Shown here: piece by piece, positions 38,003-48,200 of the stretch
How the letters are laid out: each line of letters begins with the position of its first letter
Position numbering within the stretch: position 1 is the first letter of the stretch
Source: JANRIG01 sp033765235
GTDB taxonomy: Bacteria; Bacteroidota; Bacteroidia; Cytophagales; UBA9547
NCBI GenBank assembly: GCA_033765235.1
Contig: JANRIG010000019.1
Span: 62,001-126,000 of the forward strand
Direction: 5' to 3'
DNA: 64,000 bases
The notes under the pieces: generated by a model
Told to the model about the DNA's origin: nothing
Database searches by the model: none
What the model saw: only the letters and a program-made list of their open reading frames with translations
Program-made: the position numbers and the translations under genes

Positions 38003-39505
38003 TCAAATCTTGGTAACTTTTACCAACTCATCGGCCATGATACGGTCGTTGGTAAGGCGCGGTACTTTATTTTGCCCACCCAGTTTGCCTTTGCTTTTCA
38101 TATACTCTATAAATGCATTGCCCGGCAATGGTATTATTTTTAGGCGCTGCAATACATGCCCTGTGATTAGGTCATAATAATAGCTATTATATTTTTGCAA
38201 TGCTTCATCCAAATTTATAGCAAACTTTTCTAGGTCATTTGGTATTTTATCAAATGCTATAAGCCACTCATGGTGAGGCAATTCACCACCTATGGGTGCC
38301 ACTTGCGGTGCCACCGTAAATTCTACAATTTCGGTTTCGGGGCTTTGTGTGCATGCATCGTTCATGGCTTTTTCTACTTCTTCGGCTATCACATGCTCGC
38401 CAAAGGCCGATATAAAGTGCTTAATACGCCCTGTAACCACTATCTTGTGTGGATATAGTGATACAAACTTTATAGTGTCGCCTATGGAGTAGCCCCAAAG
38501 CCCGGCATTAGAATTGATGATAAGCGCATAGTTTACTCCAATTTTCACATCTTTTATTGATATGCGCGTGCGAGTAGGCGAGTGATATTCAGCAGCGGGT
38601 ATAAACTCATAAAACATCCCCGAATTTAGCAATAGCAACATACTTGAGTCATTCTGAGCATTTTGATACGCTATGAAGCCTTCAGAGGCAGGATAAGTTT
38701 CTATAGCATCTATTTTTTTGCCAATGCTATCACTTAGTTTTGCCCTGTATGGCTCAAAGTTTACTCCTCCATACACAAACAATTTAAAGTTTGGAAATAC
38801 ATCGCATATTTTTTTGCCGGTTTTGATTGTGATTTTGTCAAAATACATTTGTACCCACGGTGGTATGCCTGATATTAGCGTCATATTTTGGGTAAGTGTC
38901 TCATCTACAATAGTTTCTACCTTAGTTTCCCAATCTTCTATACAGTTTGTGCTCCACTTTGGCATTTGGTTGGCTCTTATCCAGCCGGGCACATGGTGGT
39001 TCACTATCCCTGATAGCCTACCTATAAATATGCCTTGTTTTTTCTCTATTTCGGGGCTACCTGATAAGAATATTAGTTTTCCGTCAAAAAAATCTGCATT
39101 ACCTGTCTCTGCCACATATGCAAATAGTGCATCACGAGCGGAGGCTATGTGGTAGCCTATGGAGTCTTTGCTTATAGGTATATATTTGGTGCCTGAGGTA
39201 GTGCCCGATGTTTTGGCAAAATATAGTGGCTTGCCCGGCCAAAGTATATCTTTTGCTCCGGACAATATTTGGTCTATATATGGTTTTATATCTTCATAAT
39301 CTGATATAGGCACATATTTTTTAAATTCTTCATAGGTATTAATGGATGAAAAATTATGTGCTTTGCCGTATTGGGTATATTTGGCTTTATTTATTAATTT
39401 TTTAAATATTTTATGTTGTACATCAGTAGGATGCATTGCCCACAAATTATTTTTTTGGGTAATATATCGGGCTATTATCTTTATCAACGTACTTTTTACA
39501 GACAT
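38003..39505 (-). CDS. GH3 family acyl-adenylating protein
   Basis: GH3 proteins activate carboxylic acids with ATP and, in plants, join them to amino acids; the bacterial substrates are unknown. The protein has 500 residues from the ATG at 39505; an upstream TTG would add MPQ. Landmarks are NNLWAMHPTDVQHKIF, the nucleotide motif YFAKTSGTTSGTKYIP near residue 95, TYPASEGFIAYQ near 270 and the hinge VTGRIKHFISAFGEHV near 365. The length agrees with the family. It borders the non-coding region with DnaA-box-like sites, and the dead toxin-antitoxin pair lies 84 bases beyond its 3' end. Confidence 0.92.
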   Translation of the reverse strand: MSVKSTLIKIIARYITQKNNLWAMHPTDVQHKIFKKLINKAKYTQYGKAHNFSSINTYEEFKKYVPISDYEDIKPYIDQILSGAKDILWPGKPLYFAKTSGTTSGTKYIPISKDSIGYHIASARDALFAYVAETGNADFFDGKLIFLSGSPEIEKKQGIFIGRLSGIVNHHVPGWIRANQMPKWSTNCIEDWETKVETIVDETLTQNMTLISGIPPWVQMYFDKITIKTGKKICDVFPNFKLFVYGGVNFEPYRAKLSDSIGKKIDAIETYPASEGFIAYQNAQNDSSMLLLLNSGMFYEFIPAAEYHSPTRTRISIKDVKIGVNYALIINSNAGLWGYSIGDTIKFVSLYPHKIVVTGRIKHFISAFGEHVIAEEVEKAMNDACTQSPETEIVEFTVAPQVAPIGGELPHHEWLIAFDKIPNDLEKFAINLDEALQKYNSYYYDLITGHVLQRLKIIPLPGNAFIEYMKSKGKLGGQNKVPRLTNDRIMADELVKVTKI

Positions 39506-40013
39506 TTGAGGCAAGTGATTTGAATATTATTTGTAAAAGTAAATATCTATCAGATATGCGCTAATTTATTATTGCAAAAAATGATACATACAGGCAAATT
39601 GTTATTATAAAATATGTAATAAATAAACATAATATGCAAGCAATGTATCTTACATAAGTGCAAAACAGTATTTTAACCTATGGTGATGTGCGGTTTTCCA
39701 CAATATTTTCAGTTATCCACACAAAATTTTATATACTTACCATAATAAAATGATTATCAACATATTAGTGTATAATGTGCTATATTGAAAACATGTTGAT
39801 AACTTGCTTAATATTATTTTCCTACAATATGATATATATATTATGGTATAAAAACATAGCATAATGTAAAAAAAATACAATTTAAGTACAAATACTTATT
39901 TTGACCAAATGTAATATTTGAAATAGTACCATCCCACGAACCACAATGCAGTATAGCAACCCTATGACTAGCCAGACTATTCTTTAAAATGTGAAGAGTG
40001 AAATGCTTTTATG
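39506..40013. other. Candidate replication origin: DnaA-box-like cluster in an AT-rich gap
   Basis: This 508-base stretch has no open frame that I can support. Within 109 bases there are four 9-mers close or identical to the DnaA box: TTTTCCACA at 39694-39702 (+), a perfect TTATCCACA at 39713-39721 (+), TTATCAACA at 39754-39762 (+) and its reverse complement at 39794-39802 (-). An extremely AT-rich segment follows (39803-39900), as in unwinding elements. dnaN is 16 kb to the right. Against it: rpoC and uvrA to the left would be replicated head-on, and no dnaA is near. The boxes are seen; origin function is inferred. Confidence 0.45.
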
Positions 40014-41045
40014 CTACTGTGCTATGTTGCCTTTTACATAATAATATATGTTGGTGAGCCATTTGGTAGTATCTTTTTCTTGCATAGGGTCAGTCACATA
40101 TTCCTCCACCGCAGGTCCATTCATTTGAAGCTGCTTCTGTGCCATATACATTCCTAATCCTTGGTGTGCTTTCATACTACCCATATAATCACCCATATAT
40201 GCCACCATGATGGAGCCCTGAGCGGCAGGCAATGTGATTACTTCTAAGCCTTTGGGAGCCTTGGTACCCGGAGCCACAGGCATGGCTATAGCCATATCGG
40301 TTTTTTGTGCTACAGTGTCCCAAGTAAAATATAACCCGCAAGGTGCTCCTGTAAGCTGTATTCCTGCTTTGGCTACAGCAGTATAAGTCTCAGGCATGGT
40401 TTTCATGAAATAGGCAGACATATCTGCAAAACTCACGGTAGATTTTTTACCAATATATGTTTTGGTGTCCAAGTCTACACTCTTCACTTCATAGCCATTG
40501 TAGAGAGGGTTAGACTCACATATGGTTTTGAGCTTGGCAAGTCCTTTGTCAAAGTCTTTGCCTATCATAGAGTCCATACTTGGCATAAAGAGGCACATTA
40601 CGTTCATAGGGAATGGTATTTGGCCTTGCATGCCCCAAGTGATTTTGGTAGCATTATTATCAGCGGCATCTGCCTGAAAATATACGGTAGAGGTAGATTG
40701 CCAAGGCTCTGTAAACACCAATTTGAGGTCTGCTCGGCTATCTGTAAGGGCGATAAGCTCTTGGCTGCCTACTCCTACTTGGTCGTTGCCCTTCCAAGAA
40801 TATTTGGCACCTACTTGCCCATCTATACCATCATAAGATTTTTGTATGGTACTGTCATAGTCATTCCACGGCGACCATTTGTCAAAATTTTTAAAATATG
40901 CTACTTGTGCCATTACTTGTTGCTTACCTGCATTAATGGTAGTACTGCGAGCCACTGTATACGTTTTGGGGAGTATCATACCCAATATTACTACAATAGC
41001 TACTAAGGCAGCTACTGCTATGCCTACAATTTTTAGTATTTTCAT
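40014..41045 (-). CDS. SRPBCC-fold and GyrI-like effector-binding membrane-anchored protein
   Basis: The 343-residue protein has an N-terminal membrane anchor (residues 5-25, IVGIAVAALVAIVVILG). An SRPBCC/polyketide-cyclase-like domain follows (about 30-170, with FKNFDKWSPWNDYD and YSWKGNDQVGVGSQ), then a C-terminal GyrI-like effector-binding domain (about 185-340, AGIQLTGAPCGLYFTWD and VEEYVTDPMQEKD). Both domains bind small hydrophobic ligands. This combination recurs in Bacteroidota without a known role. The start ATG at 41045 fits the anchor. No operon partner is evident; the gap on its 3' side holds the DnaA-box cluster. Confidence 0.88.
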   Translation of the reverse strand: MKILKIVGIAVAALVAIVVILGMILPKTYTVARSTTINAGKQQVMAQVAYFKNFDKWSPWNDYDSTIQKSYDGIDGQVGAKYSWKGNDQVGVGSQELIALTDSRADLKLVFTEPWQSTSTVYFQADAADNNATKITWGMQGQIPFPMNVMCLFMPSMDSMIGKDFDKGLAKLKTICESNPLYNGYEVKSVDLDTKTYIGKKSTVSFADMSAYFMKTMPETYTAVAKAGIQLTGAPCGLYFTWDTVAQKTDMAIAMPVAPGTKAPKGLEVITLPAAQGSIMVAYMGDYMGSMKAHQGLGMYMAQKQLQMNGPAVEEYVTDPMQEKDTTKWLTNIYYYVKGNIAQ

Positions 41046-41194
41046 GATCTTGAAGATTTGAGGTTAAAATATTTTTTCACAATTATATTAAATATTACAT
41101 AATTAAAAGCAAAAGATTAGAAAAATAAATAAATATTGGTTTACATAGTGAAATACACATTTTAAGACTTTGCCCTCATGTATAAAAATAGAGG

Positions 41195-41226
41195 CTTGTA
41201 TATATGAGTGCTTACTTCTACATTTG
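41195..41226 (+). promoter_or_regulatory. Promoter upstream of the small membrane protein gene
   Basis: CTTG at 41195-41198, 20 bases, then TACATTTG at 41219-41226 fit the Bacteroidota pattern. The start would be near 41233, leaving an untranslated leader of about 120 bases before the ATG at 41354. The whole gap 41046-41353 holds no gene that I can see. Confidence 0.5.
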
Positions 41227-41353
41227 TGCATGGTGCATTATTTGCCGGCTGCTTCGCAATCTTGAGAGCGGGTGGTAGGTAAAAGTCACCCTTTATGATA
41301 CACTATAATTGAAAGTATAATCAAACCATGTTAAAATATAAAATAGAAAAAAA

Positions 41354-41707
41354 ATGAACAAATCTACCAATTTCCTGAATTTATTAAAGTCTTTGCTGAT
41401 TATCCAGACTGTAGCCGTCTTTATTTATACTGTCCTTGCAATGAAAAGCGAAGGGATAGGCTTATTTCAGGTTTTTATAAATGATATTATGAATATCAAT
41501 TGGAATGGTCAATTTAATTTAGATTTTAGTTGCTATTTTACACTTTCTGCATTGTGGATTATGTGGCGAAATGAATTTAGCATTTCATCCATTATTATAG
41601 CCATATTAGCAGCAATTATTGGAATTATGGTATTTGCACCTTATCTGTTATTTCATCTTTTTGTGGAAAAAGGCGATATAAAAAGAGTGATTATTGGAAA
41701 CAGGTAG
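41354..41707 (+). CDS. Small integral membrane protein of unknown function
   Basis: The 117-residue protein has three predicted membrane helices: about 10-30 (SLLIIQTVAVFIYTVLAM), 53-70 (FSCYFTLSALWIMWR) and 74-100 (SSIIIAILAAIIGIMVFAP). It has a polar loop between the first two (INWNGQFNLDF) and a basic tail. Similar small proteins are found in marine Bacteroidota and Gammaproteobacteria, but no function is known to me. The ATG is preceded by an A-rich stretch and a likely promoter 128 bases upstream. The downstream thiolase is 184 bases away, so it is probably a single gene. Confidence 0.75.
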   Translation: MNKSTNFLNLLKSLLIIQTVAVFIYTVLAMKSEGIGLFQVFINDIMNINWNGQFNLDFSCYFTLSALWIMWRNEFSISSIIIAILAAIIGIMVFAPYLLFHLFVEKGDIKRVIIGNR

Positions 41708-41891
41708 CAAGCATATGCGTAAATGCTAAATATAATAGCTGATTACATAAACAGCACATAAAACTAATGGTACTTGGTATATCATTCATAATTTTTACAA
41801 AAGTTATGTACTACAATTATTAAGCATATTTGAATTTGAAACTATCATCTGAAAATGCTATACTTGAATTAATATAATTAAAAATTTGAGC

Positions 41892-43067
41892 ATGAAAAAT
41901 CCTGTATATATAGCTTCCTATGCACGCACACCCATCGGAAGTTTTGGTGGCAAGCTGTCTTTATACTCAGCCACAGACCTTGGGGCACACGCCATCAAAG
42001 CAGCTATGCTAAAATGTAATATACCTCCAGCAGATATAAATGAAGTGATTATGGGCAATGTGCTAAGTGCAGGGCTTGGCCAAAACCCTGCCCGACAAGC
42101 TGCCCTAAAAGCTGGTCTCAATCAACATACGATATGTACCACTGTAAATAAGGTATGTGCATCGGGTATGAAAGCACTCATGTATGCGGCACAAAGCATA
42201 TCACTGTCATATGCGCATGTGGTAGCTGCCGGAGGCATGGAGAGCATGAGCAATGTACCCTATTATCTGCACCATCACCGCTCAGGGCATAAGCTTGGTC
42301 ATGAGCAACTTACAGACGGAGTAATACATGATGGATTGTGGGATGCACATCACAATTATCATATGGGCAATGCTGCCGAAAATACTGCGAAAAAATATAA
42401 TATTACACGCAACATGCAAGATGAATATGCCGCCCTGTCATACAATAAAGCTATAGAGGCTCACCGAAGCGGAGTATTAAACCATGAAATATCACCAACA
42501 TTACTTTCTGCAAAATCTACGGAAACCTATGGCTATGATGAGGAGCTTGAAAAAGTAAATTTTGATAAAATACCCACTCTTAAGCCGGTGTTTGACAGTG
42601 AGGGTACCATTACAGCTGCCAATGCCTCGTCGCTCAACGATGGTGCTGCGGCTATGATACTGGCAAGTGAGGAAGCAGTTAATAGATTGAATATAAAACC
42701 ATTAGCACGTATCATATCCTTTGCAGATGCTGAGCAAGCTCCCGAATGGTTTACCACCAGCCCTTCAAAAGCTATACCTACAGCACTACAAAGGGCAAAC
42801 CTTACCCACAATGATATAGATTATTATGAAATAAACGAAGCCTTTGCTGTAGTAAGCATAGCCAATAATATGCTCATGGAGCTCAATCCTGACTGTGTGA
42901 ATATATATGGGGGAGCTGTATCTGTAGGGCACCCCTTAGGCACATCAGGAGCACGAATAGTGTGTACACTATTGACCGCATTATTACAAAATAATAAAAA
43001 ATATGGTGTGTCAGCGATATGCAATGGCGGAGGTGGTGCAAGTGCCATGATATTAGAGAAGTTATGA
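41892..43067 (+). CDS. Acetyl-CoA C-acetyltransferase (thiolase)
   Basis: Thiolase joins or splits acetyl-CoA and acetoacetyl-CoA, or shortens 3-ketoacyl-CoA. The protein has 391 residues from the ATG at 41892; an in-frame TTG six bases upstream is less likely. The nucleophile is in NKVCASGMKAL near residue 88, followed by the substrate loop. The C-terminal catalytic residues are in GHPLGTSGAR (histidine near 347) and CNGGGGASAM (cysteine near 378). N-terminal PVYIASYARTPIGSFGG is typical of the biosynthetic or degradative acetyl-CoA acetyltransferase group. No other beta-oxidation gene is adjacent. Confidence 0.94.
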   Translation: MKNPVYIASYARTPIGSFGGKLSLYSATDLGAHAIKAAMLKCNIPPADINEVIMGNVLSAGLGQNPARQAALKAGLNQHTICTTVNKVCASGMKALMYAAQSISLSYAHVVAAGGMESMSNVPYYLHHHRSGHKLGHEQLTDGVIHDGLWDAHHNYHMGNAAENTAKKYNITRNMQDEYAALSYNKAIEAHRSGVLNHEISPTLLSAKSTETYGYDEELEKVNFDKIPTLKPVFDSEGTITAANASSLNDGAAAMILASEEAVNRLNIKPLARIISFADAEQAPEWFTTSPSKAIPTALQRANLTHNDIDYYEINEAFAVVSIANNMLMELNPDCVNIYGGAVSVGHPLGTSGARIVCTLLTALLQNNKKYGVSAICNGGGGASAMILEKL

Positions 43068-43208
43068 TTTACACAGATGTAATAATTTTATCTCAATCAC
43101 AATTCTAATGTTAAGAAATGATTAAGTTATTGTTAAATATCTAAAGAGTTGAAAAATATCAGCATGTAAGACGTATATTAGGATATTGTATTATATAAAC
43201 TGTATATT

Positions 43209-45125
43209 TTGTTCAATTTAAAATCTATAAAGTTTAAAGTAGTCATATCCTACTTGGCCCTCATAGGCTTTATGATGGTGATAGCTGCGCAAGTTTATAT
43301 TTTTAACTACAAAATGTCTAATTTATCACTATTGGCACGCACCATACAAGAGATGATGCTCAACAATGTGCAAATCATAAAGCAGCATGACTTGGTGAGC
43401 CATGAAGAGATCATCAGCAGCGACCTTTGGGAAAAAGAAGATAATGAAGCACTTAGGGAGCATGCCAGATATTTAGCTTTTAATTCGTTGGCACTTGAAG
43501 ACTTAAAGTTAAACCCTGAAATTCAGTCTGTTGGCTTGCTCCCTGTCATACATAAATTAGATGAAAAATATAATGAATATGCGGTAGAATTTCAGCTATT
43601 GGTAGATAAATATAAAACACGAGGTTTTAAAGACTATGGACTTGAAGGGCAAATGCGCACATACATACACGAGCTCGAAGCTGACTATCCAGAATTTGAC
43701 AGAAGCCTGTTGCTCAACATCAGAAGATATGAAAAAGACTTTTTGCTACGCAAAGATTTAGAGTATGTTACCAAGCTAAACAAACTAATATACAAAGGAT
43801 TAAAGTTCAACTATGGCAGAGGTAGAGACAGGGATAGTAAGATAAAAGAACTATTATCAAACTATCATTCATATTTCAATCAAATAGTATTCATAGAAAA
43901 TGACATATCAAAAAAAAATGAAAAAGTTAATGTATTATTTTACGAAGAAATACAATCCTTGCTGGATACATTAAATAAGACATCTGTAGAACGTATAGCA
44001 CAAGAAATCAACTATCTCAATACTATATTTACCATAGTGCTCATGATTTCACTTGGGTGTTCCCTGTTTTTGGGATGGTATTTTGCAAGGAGCATCACAG
44101 AGCCTGTGAAAGTACTCACCAAAGCTGTTGAAAAAACGGTGGAAAATAATTTTAAGTCTAACTTATCCCTCAACTATCCCTTTGGTGGCGACGAGATAGG
44201 TGTACTCAAAGACCGCTTCACATACATGGTAAATGAAATACGCACTCACTTAGGCAACCTCAACAGGCAGAAAGAGCTACTGGAAATGCAAAATCATCAA
44301 CTCTCATCGCTCAATGAAGAACTAAAAGCAACCAATGAAGAGCTGGTAGAAAAAGAGATGCACATACAGCGTATAAACACTATGAAAGACAAATTTTTTG
44401 CCATACTGTCTCACGACCTTCGTGGGCCTCTTAATAGCATGAAAGGGCTAATAGACATCATTACAATAGATCCTAAAGCTGTGCCTGAGGATATAAAGAT
44501 TGATGCCTTTAACAAAATAAAAAAATCGGTGGTACTGCAAATAGACTTGCTCAACAATCTGCTTGACTGGTCGAGTGTGAAGGTCAATGAATTTAACTTC
44601 ATGCCTGAAAACAACAATTTGCACCAACTTGCCGAAAACAACCTGCAACTATCTGCCGAAAGAGCTAACACCAAAGGTATAGTGCTGGTGAATGAAGTAC
44701 CCGAAAACTTAGAAGTAAATTGCGACAAAAACATGGTAAACTTCATACTTCGCAATTTGGTATCAAATGCTGTAAAATTCACCAACAGCAAAGGATATGT
44801 AAAAATAAAAGCCTTGGAAGACGATGACCTGTTTATTAAAATATGCATAGAAGACAATGGTGTGGGCATGAACAATGAAAATAAGAATAAAATATTCAAA
44901 ACCGGTGAGCATTTTTCTACCAGCGGCACAGCCAATGAAAAAGGCACAGGATTTGGATTGCTCACCTGCAAAGAATTTGTAGAGAAGCATGGTGGCACCA
45001 TTTGGCTCGAGTCTGAAGAAAATGTGGGCACACAGGTATATTTTACATTGGTCAAAAACATTACCTCCGAAAAATCCATAACCAACAAGTCCACATCCAA
45101 AAAAAACTTTCAAAAAGTAGCCTGA
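43209..45125 (+). CDS. HAMP-domain sensor histidine kinase (TTG start)
   Basis: The 638-residue membrane kinase has a first membrane helix at about 10-30 and an extracytoplasmic helical sensor region at about 31-275. The second helix is at about 278-298 and a HAMP domain at about 300-360 (RSITEPVKVLTKAVEKTVEN). A coiled coil then leads to HisKA with H402 (LSHDLRGPLNSMKG), and the HATPase domain has NLVSNAVKFTN, EDNGVGM and GTGFGLLTCKEF. No receiver domain is attached and no response regulator is close. The start at 43209 is TTG. It lies 141 bases after the thiolase gene and has an independent downstream neighbour with its own promoter. Confidence 0.92.
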   Translation: MFNLKSIKFKVVISYLALIGFMMVIAAQVYIFNYKMSNLSLLARTIQEMMLNNVQIIKQHDLVSHEEIISSDLWEKEDNEALREHARYLAFNSLALEDLKLNPEIQSVGLLPVIHKLDEKYNEYAVEFQLLVDKYKTRGFKDYGLEGQMRTYIHELEADYPEFDRSLLLNIRRYEKDFLLRKDLEYVTKLNKLIYKGLKFNYGRGRDRDSKIKELLSNYHSYFNQIVFIENDISKKNEKVNVLFYEEIQSLLDTLNKTSVERIAQEINYLNTIFTIVLMISLGCSLFLGWYFARSITEPVKVLTKAVEKTVENNFKSNLSLNYPFGGDEIGVLKDRFTYMVNEIRTHLGNLNRQKELLEMQNHQLSSLNEELKATNEELVEKEMHIQRINTMKDKFFAILSHDLRGPLNSMKGLIDIITIDPKAVPEDIKIDAFNKIKKSVVLQIDLLNNLLDWSSVKVNEFNFMPENNNLHQLAENNLQLSAERANTKGIVLVNEVPENLEVNCDKNMVNFILRNLVSNAVKFTNSKGYVKIKALEDDDLFIKICIEDNGVGMNNENKNKIFKTGEHFSTSGTANEKGTGFGLLTCKEFVEKHGGTIWLESEENVGTQVYFTLVKNITSEKSITNKSTSKKNFQKVA

Positions 45126-45204
45126 TTTAATAAAAATTTGCAGATTGAGAATTCATTTTTTTGTACTTGTTTAAGATAATATATTAAATATTCACCATAC
45201 TACT

Positions 45205-45236
45205 TTTGCTTTTTATGTGTATGTTTTCTACATTTG
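45205..45236 (+). promoter_or_regulatory. Promoter of the cytochrome/DUF1549-DUF1501 operon
   Basis: TTTG at 45205-45208, exactly 20 bases, then TACATTTG at 45229-45236: one of the best matches to the Bacteroidota consensus in the window. The start would be near 45243, 36 bases before the ATG at 45279. Confidence 0.65.
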
Positions 45237-45278
45237 TACAATTAGAATGATATATAAAATAATTAACAATTTTTTAAC

Positions 45279-48200
45279 ATGTGGGCAATACTTAATATAT
45301 TGGGAAACAAACAATTAACAGTATTTTCACTCATTTTACTTCTTATAGTTACAGTATTGGTAAAAGTAGTGTATGTAAGCGATAAAAAGGTGGATTTCAA
45401 TACGGAAGTAAGACCTATACTCAATTCTAAATGTACGGGGTGCCATGGAGGAGTAAAAAAGGCCGGAGGCATCAGTTTCATATATCGCTCGGAAGCACTC
45501 GGCAAGGGTGAGTCAGGCAAGCAAGCTATAGTACCCGGCGACCCCGACCATAGTGAATTTATCATAAGACTACGCCACAAAAACCATGAAATGCGTATGC
45601 CACTTGGCAAACCACCCCTCACCGATGAGGAGGTAGCCACTCTCAAAAAATGGATAAGTCAAGGTGCCGAATGGCAAGAACATTGGGCATTTGTAAAACC
45701 AAAACCACAAGATATACCAAGTACATTATCAAATTGGGTCAAAAATGATATTGACAAATTTATATTAAACAAATTATCACAAATATCGTCCAAACTAAAA
45801 CCCAATGAAGAGGCTGACAAAGTAACCCTCATCCGTAGGCTATATATTGACATACTTGGCATACCACCCACATTAGATGAAGTACAAAAATTTGTGGATG
45901 ATAGGTCAGACAATGCTTATGAAAATATGGTAGATGATGTGCTGAAAAGATCGGAATATGGTGAAAAATGGGCAGCTATGTGGCTAGACTTGGCACGATA
46001 TGCCGATAGCAAAGGATACGAAAAAGACAAACACCGCGAAATATGGCGATACAGAGACTATGTCATCAAAAGCTTTAACGACAACAAACCTTACGATGTA
46101 TTTGTACGAGAGCAACTTGCCGGCGACCTCATGCCAAACCCTACAGAAGAGCAAATCATAGCTACTGCCTTTCACCGCAATACATTGACCAATGACGAAG
46201 GTGGCACCGATAATGAAGAGTTTCGTACTGCAGCCGTGATAGACAGGGTAAATACTACTTTCGATGTATTTCAAGGTGTCACCATGGGTTGTGTACAATG
46301 CCACAGCCATCCATACGACCCTATTCCACATCAAGACTACTATCGTTTTATGGCATTTATGAACAGCACTGCAGACCATGACCACTTTGACGATATACCA
46401 CGCTACATAGCCAAAGAAGACACCCCAACCGTGAAAATAAAGCGGCTTATGTACCAAATAGACAGCCTCACAGGATACAAAACCAAAAACGAAAGTTATG
46501 AAACACAAAAAAGACGACACATGTGGCCTCGGATAGAAGCAGAGCATGTGGCAGAAGCTTATGATATAGAGGTCACCGACCAATATATAAATATAAAAAA
46601 AGAAGGAAGCTTTGTAAAATATAAAAACCTGAATCTATCCTCTGTAAAAGCCATCAAAGTAAGGGCAAGCTCAGAAGGTGGCAGCTGGGCAGAGCTGCAT
46701 ATAGACTCGCCCAAAGGCAAAATAATATCACAATTTGGAGTTGAAGAAAATTTTGGTGAATGGTTTGAGTATGGCAAAGATATTGCCCTCACCAAAGGCA
46801 TACATGACTTATATGTAGTATTCAAAAAAAATAAGGATGGATTTTGCAATTCATCCATAGACTATTTCAATTTTTATGAAAGCAAATCAGGATATTCAGA
46901 TACTAAAATAAGTGCTGCAAAATTCAATACATCATCCAAAGGCATTAGCAAAAATAACGAGTCCATATATTGGGAACCCAATAATTGGGTCATATATAAT
47001 AATGTAGATGTAGCAGGCAGCAAATACATAGGTATTGAATACAATGTAGCCGGGGGCTCCGATATTGAATTTAGATTAAATGACCACAAAGGACCGTTAT
47101 TGACACGTACATTTATAGAAAACTCCAAAGGCGTAATAGATATTAAGTATGTACCCATTACCATAAATGTTGACAAGGCAGACATATGTGTGGTATTTAA
47201 GCCGGATAAAAAAGGGAGATATGACGGCATTATTGAGTCATTTGATTTTAATATAAAAACAAAACCCGGCAGTAATAAGAGCAAAAATGATAATTTGATT
47301 TATAAATTAAGAACAGAACTGCAAGGTTACTTATATCATCGTGGGATACCGGTGTTGCAAGACCTGCCCGACAATAAAAAAAGGGTAACCAAAGTATTTC
47401 ACAGAGGCAACTGGCGAGACCCCAAAGACACTGTGATGGCAGGTACACCCGAAATACTTAACAAGATGAATGATAACCTACCCAAAAATAGGTTAGGAAT
47501 GGCTGTGTGGCTCACCTCACAAGACCATCCACTCACTGCCAGAGTAGCTGTAAATAGATTTTGGGAACAAATATTTGGCTATGGCATAGTGGAGACATTA
47601 GAAGACTTTGGCTCACAAGGCAATAAACCCACCCATCCTGAGCTGCTTGACTATCTTGCACTTAAGTTTCAAAATGATATGAAATGGGATGTAAAAAAAT
47701 TGCTGAAATATTATGTAATGTCTGCCACTTACAGACAATCATCTGAAGTGAGTGCCCAACATTTGGAAATAGATGCACGCAACAGATATTTGGCAAGAGC
47801 ACCAAGAGTACGCTTATCTGCTGAGGTAGTGCGAGACCAAGCATTGGCAGTGAGTGGATTATTAAGCAAAAAAATGTATGGACCCAGTGTGATGCCCTAC
47901 CAGCCCGAAGGAATATGGCAAACAGTGTATAACGGTGCCGGCTGGGAAACAGCAGTAGGTGAAGACCGCTATAGACGCATGGTGTACACCTACATGAAGC
48001 GCTCTGCTCCATACCCCAATATGCTCACATTTGACTCGCCAAGCCGAGAGTTTTGTGTTGTGCGTCGCATACGTACCAATACTCCGTTACAAGCACTCGC
48101 CACACTCAATGATACTACCTATATTGAGGCAGCCCAAAATATTGCCAAAACAGTAGTAGCATCTTCAAAAGACCCAAAATTACAAATAAGTATGGCATAC

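Noticed and set aside
45984..46583. A 199-codon minus-strand frame inside the DUF1549 gene
   Set aside because: It is antisense to a well-conserved domain and is rich in Cys, His, Phe and Tyr in the manner of shadow translations.
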